From Chamaelirium japonicum (taxonomy: Eukaryota > Streptophyta > Magnoliopsida > Liliales > Melanthiaceae), in contig CANTAL010000002.1 of NCBI GenBank assembly GCA_947650365.1, positions 627,501 through 691,500 of the forward strand: a stretch of DNA of 64,000 nucleotides. The letters are read 5' to 3'. The translations under genes were made by a program, and so were the position numbers. Below the pieces are notes generated by a model. That model worked only from the letters and a program-made list of their open reading frames with translations, made no database searches and was not told the DNA's origin. Shown in pieces: positions 35,101-47,240 of this stretch. Numbering within the stretch: position 1 is the stretch's first letter; the number at the start of each line of letters is the position of its first letter.

Positions 35101-36180
35101 GTTCTTTTCTTTCTCTCCCATCTCACAACACATTATTAGCACGAACATGTCGAGGCCAACCGACCAGTCGTAAGAAAATAGTGAGATAAATAAAGTCAAA
35201 AGTGGAGTTTTGGAACTTAAATTCCTTCTTACTTCACACCTATACCCGTGGCGAATGGACTGGAGTAGGAGAAAAGAGAACAAAGAGATAAAAGAAGAAA
35301 AAAGAGAGAGAAGAAGAGAGAAGAGAACGAAGAGATAAACGAAGAGAGAAGAGAAAAGAAGTCATGCTCCTGTCTATTCGCCACAGGTATATGCGTGAAG
35401 TAAGAAGAAATCTAAATTTCAAAACTCCACTTCTCTATAATATAATTAAATCTCTTTATTCTCTTCTCTCTTCACCCATGGATTATAAAAAAGGAATACT
35501 GATTGGCTCTAATTAGTTATTAAATAATTAATTAGTTATTTTAATTTAATTATTTTACTTCATATCTATAACTTTGGCCAATGGATTGGATCATGACTTT
35601 TTGTCTCTTCTCTCTTAGTTTATCTCTCCATTCTTTTCTCTCTTCTTCTCCCATCTCACAGCATGTTATCAGCAGTATAGGTATGAAGTAAGAAATAATC
35701 TAAATTCGAAAACTCTAATTCTCATAAATATAATTAAATTACTTCATTCTCTTCTCCTATGGATTAAGGTTTCCCATAGATTGCTTAGGCCCTAAGTAAG
35801 CTTACCCTATAAATAATTTACGACCCCTTTTCAGTGGGGCACGTTTGACAGCTCTCTCTTTCTTCTATCTCACAATACATTATCAGCACAAATAGGTTGA
35901 GCCCAACCGACCAGTCAAAAAAAAAATGGAGAGAGAAACGAAGACAAAAGTGGAGTTTTGAAATTTATATTCCTTCTTACTTCACACCTAAACCCATGGC
36001 AAATGGACTCAAACATGACTTCTTCTCTCTTCTCTCTTTATTTCTCTCTGTTATCTTCTCTCTTCTTCTCTCTCTTCTATCTTCATTTCTCTCTATGTTT
36101 TCTTGTAACTGGTCGACTGGGCTCGACAAGTTCGTGTTAATAACGTATTGTGAGATGAGAGAAGAGAATGGAGAGATAAA
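32160..36180. repeat. Repeat array, mixed orientation
   Basis: About fifteen short units in both orientations, with TATA blocks near 33,183, 33,872 and 35,808 (sense) and 32,900 and 34,258 (antisense). Head-to-head joins lie at 32,549 and near 35,943. A small patch at 35,490-35,570 (GGAATACTGATTGGCTCTAA, then AT-rich) does not match other units and is unexplained. There is no gene. Confidence 0.78.
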
Positions 36181-37757
36181 TGAATTATTTAATGGCTGTG
36201 CTCGATATATTCGTACTGATAACGTATTGTAAGATGGGAGAAAGAGAGAGCCGTCAAATGTGCCATAACCTAAAGGGGTCGTATATTATTTATAGGGTAA
36301 GCTTACTTAGGGCCTAAGCAATCTATGAGAAATCCTAATCCATGGAAGAAATCCGATAGTTGATAATGACATAGAGCATGACTTCTTCTCTCTTCTCTCT
36401 TTATTTATCTTTTTATTCTTTTCTCACTTCTTCTCTCTTCTATGGAGTTTTGGAATTTAGATTCCTTCTTACTTCACATCTATACCCGTGGCTAATGGAC
36501 TGGAGCAGAACTTCTTCTCTCTTGTTTATCTCTCAGTTCTCTTCTCTCTTATTCTCTCTTTTCTGTCTTCGTTTCTCTCCGTTTTCTTGTGATTAGTTGG
36601 TTGGGCTTGACATTTTCGTGTTGATAACGTATTATGAGATGGAAGAAAGATAGGGCCGTCAAACGTGCCCTATCCTAAATGGGTCAAATAAATATTAAAA
36701 ACTAAAGTTTTGGAATTTAGATTCCTTCTTACTTCACACCTATACCCGTGATCAATACAATGGAGCAGGTCTTCTCTCTTTATTTATCTCTCCGTTCTCT
36801 TCTCTCTTCTTCTCTCTCTTCTGTCTTATTTTCCCTCTCCATTTTTTTAGAAATAGTCGGTTGGGCTCAATATGTTCACGCTGATAACATATTGTGAGAA
36901 GAGAGAAGAAGAGAGAAGAGAATTGAGAGATAAACGAAGAGAGAAGAGAGAAAGTCCTGCTCCAATCCATTCACCACGGATATAGGTATAAAGTAAAAAG
37001 GAATCTAAATTCCAAAACTCTATTTCTCAATAGTATAATTAAATCTCTCTGTTCTCTTCTTGATCACTCTTATGGATTAGTATTTCCTATAGATTGCTTA
37101 GGCCCTAAGTAAGCTTACCTTATAAATAATATACGACTCTTTTAGGGAGGGGCATATTTGATGGTTTTTTCTTTCTCCCATCTCACAACACGTTATCAGC
37201 ACGAACATGTCAAGCCCAGTCGACCAGTCGCAAGAAAATAGAAAGAGAAACGAAGACAGAAGTGGAGTTTTGGAATTTAGATTCCTTCTAACTTCACACC
37301 TATACCCGTGGCCAATGGACTGGAGTAGGATTTCTTCTCTCTTCTCTCTTCGTTTATCTCTTCGTTCTCTTTTCTCTTCTCCCATGGATTAGGATTTCTC
37401 ATAGATTGTTTAGGCTCTAAGTTAGCTTACCCTACAAATAATATACGACCCCTTTAGGGTGGGGCACGTTTGACGGCTCTCTCTTTCTCATATCTTATAA
37501 CATATTATCAATACGAACATATCGAGCCCAGCAGACCAGTCGCAAGAAAACGGAGAGAGAGAGAAACGAAGACAAAAGTAGAGTTTTGGAATTTAGATTG
37601 CTTCTTACTTCTCAACTATACCCGTGGATAATGGGCTGGAGTAGGACTCCTTCTCTTTTCTCTCTTTATTTATCTCTCTATTCTCTTCTATCTTCTTCTC
37701 TCCTTTTTGTGGTGTTTTGAAATTTAGATTCCTTCTTACTTCACACCTATACCCGTG
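36180..37757. repeat. Array segment related to 44.0-45.9 and 47.4-49.3 kb
   Basis: Begins with the rare join GAATTATTTAATGGCTG at about 36,181, matching AAATTATTTAACGGCTG near 44,023 and GAATTATTTAACGGCTG near 47,363. It continues with similar unit order. TATA blocks lie near 37,121 and 37,432, and head-to-head joins at 37,255 and near 37,571. The last array bases are GTGGCCAA, ending in the target-site copy GCCAA at 37,758-37,762. Confidence 0.75.
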
Positions 37758-37762
37758 GCCAA

Positions 37763-37942
37763 TGTGGGTGTAAATTTTAGCCGGAAGCCTCACAAATAGC
37801 GGGACCCACCAGCCCTGCCTGTGGGATCCACAAAGACGATAGCGGGACCCACTATCACTGCCTGTGGGATCTACAAAGATGACAGCGGGACCCACCAGCC
37901 CTGCTTGTAGGGTCCACAAAGACGACAGCGGGACCCACCAGA
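37763..37942 (+). repeat. Left inverted arm of the LTR-derived insertion
   Basis: Contains TGTGGGTGTAAATTTTAGCC, CGGAAGCCTCACAAATAG and about four 43-bp minisatellite units (GGGACCC at 37,801, 37,844, 37,887 and 37,930). It is the reverse complement of about 38,460-38,640 with scattered differences. The break to the other LTR end lies at ACCAGACCCGAAGACTCC; the full LTR has GGCGATCCGAAGACTCC there. Confidence 0.85.
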
Positions 37943-38298
37943 CCCGAAGACTCCACACAACCAGTCAATCTAGTCGAGTTGAAGAGCTGATCGAACTTTA
38001 GTCTAGATTGTCGATTCGGATATTGCTTTTTGGTGCCTTTGAATTTAAACTTTAAATAAGAAGAGAGAGGAGATTGACACAAGATATGATATTAGAGTTC
38101 AGCCAAAACCTATATCTCCGTGCTATAAGGTGCAACCTAAATTCACTGACACTTTTCTCAAAGTGACCTTGATAGGCCGAGTGTCACTGATCTCTTTGAA
38201 AAGAAGATCAAAGGGTTAGGATGTGATAGCTCTAGGTTTTTTGAAAGTCTGATTCAGAAATCAGAGATCCGATTTTTTCTAGTACACTCGTTGGGTTT

Positions 38299-38309
38299 GC
38301 TATTTATAG
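38299..38309 (-). promoter_or_regulatory. TATA box of the LTR-derived insertion
   Basis: The minus strand reads CTATAAATAGC, identical to the TATA box of the LTR at 25,848-25,858. Conservation in both copies supports its identity. Activity is unknown. Confidence 0.65.
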
Positions 38310-38404
38310 ATTTTTCTTGAAAGGAAACCAGAGTAAAGGGCAGTTTTTGCAGCTGTCACCTGAATTCCGACGGGGTTGATGGGTCTCGCCGTCATCTCGG
38401 TAGA

Positions 38405-38625
38405 CCCCACAGGCAGGACTGGTGGGTCGCACCATCGCCTCGGTGGACCCCACAGGCAGGGCAGGTGGGTCCTGCCGTTACCTCGATGGACCCCATAGGC
38501 AGGGCTGGTGGGTCCCGCTATCATCTTTGTAGATCCTACAGGCAGGGCTAGTGGGTCCCGTTGTCGTCTTTGTGGACCCCACAGGCAGGGCTGGTGGGTC
38601 CCACTATTTGTGAGGCTTTCGGCCA
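38405..38625. repeat. 43-bp minisatellite in the right arm
   Basis: Five units with AGGCAGG at 38,411, 38,454, 38,497, 38,540 and 38,583, an exact 43-bp period as in the other LTR. Units carry more CpG loss than those at 25,921-26,135; for instance GGTCCCGCTATCATCTTTG stands where the other has GGTCCCGCGGCGGTCTC. Confidence 0.88.
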
Positions 38626-38645
38626 AAATTTGCACCCACAGCCAA

Positions 38646-40334
38646 TGGATTGGAGCAACACTTCTTCTCTTATCTCTCTTTGTTTATCTCTTCATTCTCT
38701 TCTCTCTTCTATCTTCATTTCTCTCTTTGTTTTCTTGTGACTGGTCGGTTGGGCTTGACATGTTCGTATTGATAACGTGTTGTAAGATAGAAGAAAATGA
38801 GAGTCGTCAAACGTGCCCTACCCTAAAGGGGTATTATATTATTTATAGGGTAAGCTTACTTAGGGCCTAAGCAATCTATAGAAAACCCTAATCCATGGGT
38901 GAAGAGTGAAAAGAATGGAGAGATTTAATTATATTATTAAGAAGTGGAGTTTTGGAATTTAGATTCCTTCTTACTTCACACCTATACCCGTGGCTAATGG
39001 ATTGGAGAATGACTTCTTTTCTCTTCTATCTTTGTTTATCTTTTCGTTCTCTTCTCTCTTATTTTCTCTTCTCTGCATTCGTTTCTCTCTTCGTTTTCAT
39101 ACGACTAGTCGGCTGAGCTCCATATATTCGCACTGATAACGTGTTATGAGATAGGAGAAAGGGAAAGTCGTCAAACATGTCCCACCCTAAAGGGGTCATA
39201 TATTATTTATAGGGTAAGCTTACTTAGGGCATAAGCAATCTATAAGAAACCCTAATGTATAGGAGAAGAGAGAAGAGAATGGGGAGATTTAATTAAATTA
39301 TTAAAAAGTGGAGTTTTGGAATTTAGATTTCTTCTTACTTCACACCTATACCCATGGCGAATGGACTAGAGCATGACTTCTTCTCTCTTCTCTTTTTGTT
39401 TATCTCTCTGTTCTTTTCTCTCTTCTTACAACACGTTATCAGCACGAACATGTCGAACCCAGCCGACCAGTCGCAAGAAAACAGAGAAATAAACGAAAAC
39501 TAAAGAGAGAGAAGAAAAGAGAAGAGAACGAAGTAAGAACAGAGAGATAAATAAAGAGAGAAGAAGTCCTGCTCTAGTCCATTGGCCACAGGTATAGGTG
39601 TGAAGTAAGAAGGAATCTAAATTCCAAAACTCTACTTCTTAATATTTATACGACCCCTTTTTGGTAGGGTACGTTTAATGACTCTATTTTTTTCATCTCA
39701 CAATACGTTATCAGCACGAACATGTCAAGCCCACCAGGCCAGTCGCAAGAAAACGAAGACAGAAGCATAACTTCTCTACTTCTCTCTTCTCTCTTTATTT
39801 ATCTTTCCGTTCTCTTCTTTCTTCTTCTCTCTCTTCTGTGGAGTTTTAGAATTTAGATTCTTTCTTACTTCATACATATACCCTTGGCCAATGGACTGGA
39901 GCATGACTTCTTCTCTCTTTTATTTTTGTTTATCTCTCTGTTCTCTTCTTTCTTCTTTTCTCTCTTCTGTCTTCGTGCTGATAACTTGTTTTGAGATGGG
40001 AGAAAGAGAGAGCCGTCAAACATGCCGCACCCTAAAGGGGTCGTATAAATATTGAGAAGTGGAGTTTTGGAATTTAGATTACTTCTTACTCCATAGCTAT
40101 ACCCGTGGCCAATGCACTGGAGCAGAACTTCTTCTCTCTTCTCTCTTTGTTTATCTCTTTATTCTCTTTTTACTTCTTCTCTCTCTTCTGTCTTTATTTT
40201 TTTCTCTGTTTTCTTATGACTAGTCAGCTGGGCTCGACATATTCATACTGATAATGTGTTGTGAGAAGAGAGAATAAAAGAGAAGAGAATAGAGAGATAA
40301 ATGAAGAGATAAGAGAAAAGAAATCCTGCTCCAT
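38646..40334. repeat. Repeat array, mainly antisense then mixed
   Basis: Resumes the interrupted unit at 38,646. Antisense TATA blocks lie near 38,838 and 39,202. The sense leader at about 39,430 begins a segment corresponding to 28,870 and 50,280. There is no gene. Confidence 0.78.
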
Positions 40335-41573
40335 GTTATTTAACTAATATATTTTCATGAAGAAAACATAGAGGGAAATAAAGACAGAAGAGAGAGAAGA
40401 AGTGAGAAGAGAACGGAGAGATAAACAAAAAGAGAGAAGAGCAAAGAAGTCCTGCTCCAGTTCATTCGCTACAGATATAGGTGTGAAGTAAGACGGAATC
40501 TAAATTAATAATCTACACTTCTTAAAATTTATACGACCCCTTTAGGGTGGGGCATGTTTGACAGCTCTCTCTTTCTCCTATCTCACAACACTTACCCTAT
40601 AAATAATATAAGACCCCTTTAGGGTAGGGCATGTTAAACGGCTCTCTCTTTCTCCCATCTCACAAAACGTTATCAGTAGGAATATGTCGAGCCCAGCCGA
40701 CCAGTAATAAGAAAACGGAGAGAGAAATGAAGACAAAAAAGAGAAGAAAAGAGAGAGAATGGAGAGATAAACAAAAAGAGAAGAGAGAAGAAGTCTTGCT
40801 CTAGTCCATTGACCATGGGTATAGGTGTGAAGTAAGAAAGAATCTATATTCCAAAACTCCACTTCTGTCTTCGTTTCTCTCTCAATTTTCCTGCGATTGG
40901 TCAGCTGTGCTCGAAATATTCTTACTGATAATGTGTTGGGAAATGGAAGAAAGAGAGAGACGTCAAATGTGCCCCACCCTAAAGGGGTTATATAAATATT
41001 GAGAAGTGGAGTTTTAGAATTTAGATTCCTTCTTACTTCACTCCTACACCCATGGCCAATGGACCGAAGCAGGACTTCTTCTCTCTTCTCTCTTCGTTTA
41101 TCTCTCCGTTCTCTTCTCTCTTTATTTATTTCTCCATTCTCTTCGCTCTTCTTCTGTCTTCTCTCTTCGTTTATCTCTTCGTTCTCTTCTCTTTTATTTT
41201 CTCTCTTCTATGTTTGTTTCTCTCTCTATTTTCTTGTGACTGGTCGGCTGGGCTCGATATGTTTATACTGATAACATATTTTGAGATGGGAGAAAGAGAG
41301 AGCCATCAAACATGCCCTACCCTAAAAAATGTCGTATATTATTTATAGGGTAAACTAACTTAGGGCCTAAGTAATCTATGGGAAAGAGAAATGAAGACAG
41401 AAGAGAAAAGAAAATAGAAAAAAACAGAGAGAGAAACATAGATAGAAGAGAAAGAAGAATAAAGAAGAGAATGGAGAGATAAATGAAGAGAGAAGAAGTC
41501 CTGCTCCAATCAATTCTCCATGGGTATAGGTGTGAAGTAAGAAGGAATATAAATTCCAAAACTCCATTTCTCA

Positions 41574-42190
41574 ATAGTATCATCTTAATATTATTATGAT
41601 TATCATTGTAATTTTACTATAATCATTTATTTAATTTTTAAATAATTTAATAATTTAAATAGTTTTTTAATTAAGTTTTTAGTAAAATAATTAATTAATT
41701 AAATTATTTAATTATCTAGTTATTTATTTATTTTTTTAATATTAATAATAAAAAGTAAGCTAATTAAATAAATATTGAGAAAGAAGAGAGAAGAAGTCGT
41801 GCTCTAGTCCATTCGTCACGGGTATAGGTGTGAAGTAAGAAGAAATCTAAATTCCGAAACTCCACGGAAGAGAAAGAATAAGAGAGAATAGACAGAGAGA
41901 GAAATGAAGAGAGAAGAAGTCATGGTCCAGTCTATGGCCACGGGTATATGTGTGAAGTAAGAAGGAATCTAAATTCCAAAAACTCCACTTCGTAATAGTT
42001 CATTTTATTTAAATAATTCAATATCTATTTATACTATAATAAATATATTTAATTAATTATTTTACTAAAAACTTAATTATTAAATTATTTAAATTATTAA
42101 ATTAATTAATAATTAAATAAATAATTAATTTAATTAAAAAATTTATAGTAATATTACTATGATAATCATAATAACGTTGAGATAATACTA
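41574..42190. repeat. Palindromic AT core with nested unit
   Basis: The left arm (CAATAGTATCATCTTAATA, TTATTATGATTATCATTG) and right arm (TACTATGATAATCATAATAA, GTTGAGATAATACTATTG) are inverted copies. The arms continue outward into a sense unit on the left and an antisense unit on the right, so the whole is a large palindrome. Two short sense fragments are nested at about 41,770-41,995. The same arrangement is at 52,432-53,045. Confidence 0.78.
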
Positions 42191-43900
42191 TTGTGAAGTG
42201 GTGTTTTGAAATTTAGATTCCTTCTTACTTCACCCTATACTCATGGCCAATAGACTGGAGCAGGACTTCTTCTTTCTGCTCACTTTGTTTATTTCTCCGT
42301 TCTCTTCTCTTTTATTTTCTCTCTTTTGTCTTCATTTCTCTTTCTGTTTTCTTGTAACTGGTCGGTTGGCCTTGGCATGTTCGTGCTGATAACGTGTTGT
42401 GAGAAGGGAGAAAGTAAGAGCCGTCAAATATGCCCCACCCTAAAAGGGTCGTATATTATTTATAGAATTAGCTTATTTAGGGCCTAGGTAATCTATAGGA
42501 AACCCAATTCCATGGGAGAATAGAGAAGAGAATAGAGAAATTTAATTATATTATTGAGAAGTGGAGTTTTGGAATTTAGATTCTTTCTTACTTCACACCT
42601 ATATCCGTGGCCAATGGATTGGAGCAGGACTTCTCTTTTCACACTTCGTTTATTTCTCCATTCTCTTCCCTCTACTTTTCTCTTCTCTATCTTTATCTCT
42701 CCCTCTGTTTTCTTGCGACTGGACGGCTGGGCTTGATATATTCGTACTGATAATATATTGTGGGATGGAAGAAAAAGAGAGTCGTCAAATATGTCCCACC
42801 CTAAAAGGATAGTATATTATTTATAGGTTAAGCTTACTTAGGGCCTAAGCAATCTATGGGAAACCTTAATCCATAGGAGAAGAGAGAAAAGAACGGGGAG
42901 ATTTAATTATATTATTGAGAAGTAGGTTTTTGGAATTTAAATTCCTTCTTACTTCACACCTATACCCCTGGCGAATGGACTGGGGCAGGACTTTTTCTCT
43001 CTTCTTTCTATGTTTATCTCTCTGTTATCTTCTCTCTTCTCACAATATATTATTAGTATGAACATGTCCAGCCCAGCCGACCAGTCGCAAGAAAACGGAG
43101 AGAGAAATAAAAACAAAAGAGGGAGAAGAAGTGAGAAAAGAACGGAGAGATAAATACAGAGAGAAGAGAGAAGAAGCCCTGCTCTAGTGCATTGGCCATG
43201 GGTATAGGTATAAACTAAGAAGGAATCTAAATTTCAAAACTCCACTTCTCAATATTTATATGGCCCCTTTATGGTGGGGCACGTTTGATATCTCTCTCTT
43301 TCTCCCATCTTATAACACCTTATCGGCACGAACATGTTGAGCCCAACCGACCAGTCGCAGGAAAATAGAGAGAGAAAGGAAGACAGAAGTGGTGTTTTGG
43401 ATTTTAGATTCCTTCTTACTTCACACATATACTCATGGTCAATGGACTAGAGCAGGACTTCTTCTCTCTTTACTCTTTATTTCTCTCTCCGTTCTTTTCT
43501 CTCTTCTTCTCTCTCTTCTGTGGAGTTTTGGAATTTAGATTCCCTTTTACTGCACTCTTATACCCTTGGCCAATGGACTGGAGCAGGACTTTTTATATAT
43601 TCTATCTTCGTTTAACTCTCTGTTATCTTCTCTCTTCTTCTCTTTCTTCTGTCTTTCTTTCTCTCTCCATTTTCTTGTGACGGGTCGATTGGGCTCGACA
43701 TGTTTGTGTTGATAACGTGATGTGAGATGGAAGAAAGAGAGAGCTATCAAACATGCCCTACCCTAAAAGGGTCGTATAAATATTAAGAAGTAGAGTTTTG
43801 GAATTTAGATTCCTTCATACTTCACAGCTATACCTGTAGCCAATGGACTAGAGTAGGACTTCTTCTCTCTTTGTTTATCTCTTTATTCTCTTTCTTCTTC
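42190..43900. repeat. Repeat array, antisense then mixed
   Basis: Antisense units with reversed TATA near 42,457 and 42,811, then sense leaders near 43,040 and 43,320 and a head-to-head join at 43,382. No gene. Confidence 0.78.
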
Positions 43901-46900
43901 TTCTCTCTTTTTTGTCTTTAGTTTTCTCTCTGTTTTTTTATGACTTGTCTGCTGGGCTCGACATATTCATGCTGATAACGTGTTGTAAGAAGAGTGAAGA
44001 GAGAAGAGAACAGAGAGATAAACAAATTATTTAACGGCTGGGCTTGATATGTTCGTGCTGATAACGTGTTGTAAGATAGGAGAAAGTGAGAGCCGTTAAA
44101 TTTGCCCCACCTATCATATTATTTATAGGGTAAGCTTACTTAGGGCCTAATCAATCTTTGAAAGACCCTATTCCAAGGGAGAGATCCGACGGTGGATCGA
44201 TAATGAACTAGAGTAGGACTTCTTCTCTCATCATTTAACTCTCTGTTCTCTTCTTTCTTCTTCTCAATCTTCTGTAGAGTTTTGGAATTTAAATTCCGTC
44301 TTACTTCATACCTATAGCCATAGCCAATGGACTGGATAAGGACTTCTTTTCTCTTTTTCCTTTATTTATCTTTCCGTTCTCTTCTCTCTTCTTATCTCTC
44401 TTCTGTATTTTTTCTCTATCTCTTTTATCTTCGTTTCTCTCTTCGTTTTCTTATGACTAGTCGGCTGGGCTCGACATGTTCATGCTGATAACGTGTTGTA
44501 AGAAGAGAGAAGAAGAGAAAAAAGAACAGAGAGATAAACGAAGAGAGAAAAGAGAAGAAGTCCTGCTCTAATCCATTCCCCATGGGTATAGGTGTGAAGT
44601 AAGAAGGAATCTAAATTCCAAAACTCCACTTCTCAATAATAATACTATAATCTCTTCGTTCTCTTCTCCCTTCTCCTATAGATTAGGGTTTTTCATAGAT
44701 TGCTTAGGCCCTAAGTAAGCTTGCACCATAAATAATATACGACCCTTTTGGATAGGGCATATTTGACGGCTCTCATTTTCTCCGATCTTACAACAAGTTA
44801 TCGGATTCTTTCTTATATCTCACCTATACCCATGGCCAATGGAATAGAGCAGGACTTCTTCTCTCTTCTCTCTTCGTTTATCTTTCTGGTCTCTTCTTTC
44901 TTCTTCTATCTCTTCTGTCTTTATTTATCTCTCTGTTTTCTTATAACTGGTAGGTTGGGCTCGAAATATTCGTGCAGATAACGTATTCTAAGATGGGAAA
45001 AAGAGAGAGCCGTCAAATATGCCCCACCTTAAAGGGGTCGTATAAAGTGAAGTTTTGGATTTCAGATTCCTTCTTACTTCACACCTATACCTGTGGCCAA
45101 TGCACTAAAGCTGGTCTTCTTCTCTCTTCTCTCTTCATTTATCTCTCTATTCTCTTTTTTCTTCTTTTCCTTTTTCTGTGTTCGTTTCTCTTTATTTTTT
45201 TGCAACTGGTCGGTTGGGATTGATGTGTTTATGCTGAAAACGTATTGTGAAAAGAGAGAAGAAGAGAGAAGAGAACGAAAAGATAAACGAAAAGAGAAGA
45301 AGTATTGCATATGTCCATTTACCATGGGTATAGGTATGAGTAAGAAGGAACCAAAATTTCAAAACTCTATTTCTCAATAATATAATTAAATCTCTCCGTT
45401 ATCTTCTTGATCTCTCATATGGATTAGGGTTTCCTTTAGATTTCTTAAGCCCTAAGTAAGCTAACCTTATAAATAAATTAAGACCCCCTTAGGGTGGGGA
45501 AAGTTTGACGGCTCTCTCTTTCTCCCATCTCACAACACATTATTAGCATGAACATGTCGAGCCCAACCAACCAGTCAGAAGAAAACAGAGAGAGAAACAA
45601 AGATAGAAGTGGAGTTTTAAATTTTAGATTCCTTCTAACTTTACACCTATACCCGTGGCTAATGGACTGGAGTAGGACTTCTTCTCTCTTCTCTCTTTAT
45701 TTATTTCTCTGTTCTCTTCTATCTTCTCTCATAGATTAGGGTTTCTCATAGATTGCTTAGACCCTAAGTAAGCTTACTCTATAAATAATATACGACCACT
45801 TAGGGTGGGGCATGTTTGACGGCTTTCTCTTTCTCCTATCTTAAAACACGTTATCAGTAGGAAAATATCGAGCCTATCCGACCAATCGTATGAAAACGGA
45901 AAGAGAAACGAAGACAGAAGTGAAGTTTTGGAATTTAGATTCCTTCTTACTTCACACCTATACCCGTGGCCAATATACTGGAGTAGGACTTCTTCTCTTT
46001 TCTCTCTTTATTTATCTCTCTATTCTCTTCTCTTTTCTTCTCTCTTTTCTGTGGAGTTTAGGAATTTAGATTCCTTCTTACTTCATACCTATACTTGTGG
46101 CCAATGGACTGGAGCAGGACTTCTTTTCTCTTCTCTCTTTGTTTATCTATCCGTTCTCTTCTCTTTTCTTCTCTCTCTGTTTTCTTATAATTGGTCGGTT
46201 GGGCTCGATATATTCATGCTGTTAATGTATTATGAGATAGAAGAAAGTAAGCACCGTCAAACGTGCCCTACCCTAAAGGGGTTATATATTATTTATATGG
46301 TAAGCTAACTTAGGGCCTACGAAATCTATGGGAAACCCTAATCCATAGGAGAAAAGAGAATAGAATGGAGAGATTAAATTATATTATTGAGAAGTAGAGT
46401 TTTGGAATTTAGATTCCTTCTTACTTCACATCTATACCCGTGGCTAATGGACTAAAGCGGGTCTTCTTCTATCTTCTATCTTTGTTTATATCTCCGTTTT
46501 CTTCTCTCTTCTTCTCTCTTCTCTGTCTTTGTTTCTTTCTCCGTTTTCTTATGACTGGTCGGCTGGGCTCGATTTGTTCAAACTAATAACGTATTATGAG
46601 ATAGGAGAAAAAGAGAACCGTCAAACGTGCCCCACCCTAAAGGGGTCGTATATTATTTATAGGGTAAGCTTACTTAGGGCCTAAGTAATCTATGAAAACC
46701 CTAATCTATGAGAGAAGAGAGAAGAGAACGAGGAGATTTAATTATATTATTTAGAAGTGGAGTTTTTGAACTTAGATTTCTTCTTACTTCATTCCTATAC
46801 CCATGACGAATGGACTGGAGCAGGACTTCTTCTCTATTCTCTCTTCGTTTATATCTCCGTTCTCTTCTTTCTTCTTTTCTCTTCTCACAACACATTATCA

Positions 46901-47240
46901 GCACGAACATGTCGAGCCCAGCCGACCAGTCACAAGAAAACGGAGAGAGAAACAAAGATAGAAGAGAGAAGAAGAGAAAAGAGAATGGAAAGATAAATAA
47001 AGGGAGAAGAACCTCTGCTCCAGTCCATTGGCCACGGGTATAAGTATGAAGTAAGAAGAAATCTAAATTCTAAAACTCCACTTATTAATATTTATATGAC
47101 CCCTTTATGGTGGGGCAAGTTTGACGGGTCTCCCTTTGTCATATCTCACAACACGTTATCAGCACGAACATGTCGAGCCCAGCTGACCAGTCGCAAGAAA
47201 ACGGAGATAGATATTGAGTAGTGGAGTTTTGAAATTTTGA
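43900..47240. repeat. 3.34-kb tandem duplication, left copy
   Basis: Aligned with 47,240-50,600 through several rare landmarks at a steady offset: ATTATTTAACGGCTG at 44,026 and 47,366 (3,340), GATTGCTTAGGCC at 44,698 and 48,034 (3,336), and unusual TTCTAACTTTACACC and GAAAGTAAGCACCG-type variants later. A mid-unit truncation (leader jumping to TTATCGGATTCTTTC at about 44,798; TTATCAGATTCTTTC at 48,136) is shared by both, so it predates the duplication. Confidence 0.75.

Larger units (their letters stand above)
37763..38640 (-). mobile_element. LTR-derived insertion with inverted ends
   Basis: An 878-bp insertion starting TGTGGGTG and ending CACCCACA, flanked by perfect 5-bp copies of GCCAA at 37,758-37,762 and 38,641-38,645; joining the flanks recreates an ordinary array unit (GTGGCCAATGGATTGG). 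From about 37,943 to 38,640 it is a nearly complete minus-strand LTR related to 25,465-26,150. The first 180 bp, however, is a second copy of the LTR's 5' terminus in the opposite orientation. Both ends are therefore the same terminus, forming terminal inverted repeats of about 180 bp. No coding region is present. It is either a rearranged solo LTR or a foldback-like derivative mobilised as such. Confidence 0.85.
29841..40334. repeat. Higher-order repeat B, copy 1 (~10.5 kb)
   Basis: Delimited by the rare tag GTTATTTAACTAATATAT at 29,841 and 40,335; a third, slightly changed tag is at 51,237. Just after each tag come the doubled TATA join (CACTTACCATATAAATAAT or similar), an expanded double CT unit, and a variant ending AATGTTTTTGGAGAT or ATATTTTGAGAT. 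This copy contains the 878-bp LTR insertion at 37,763. It also has a long AT core (30,960-31,700) where copies 2 and 3 have a shorter palindromic one. Confidence 0.72.

Noticed and set aside
41574-42190. AT core as a MITE-type DNA transposon with terminal inverted repeats
   Set aside because: The inverted arms continue outward into array units without a boundary or target duplication, and other cores have only one arm. A large palindrome explains it better.
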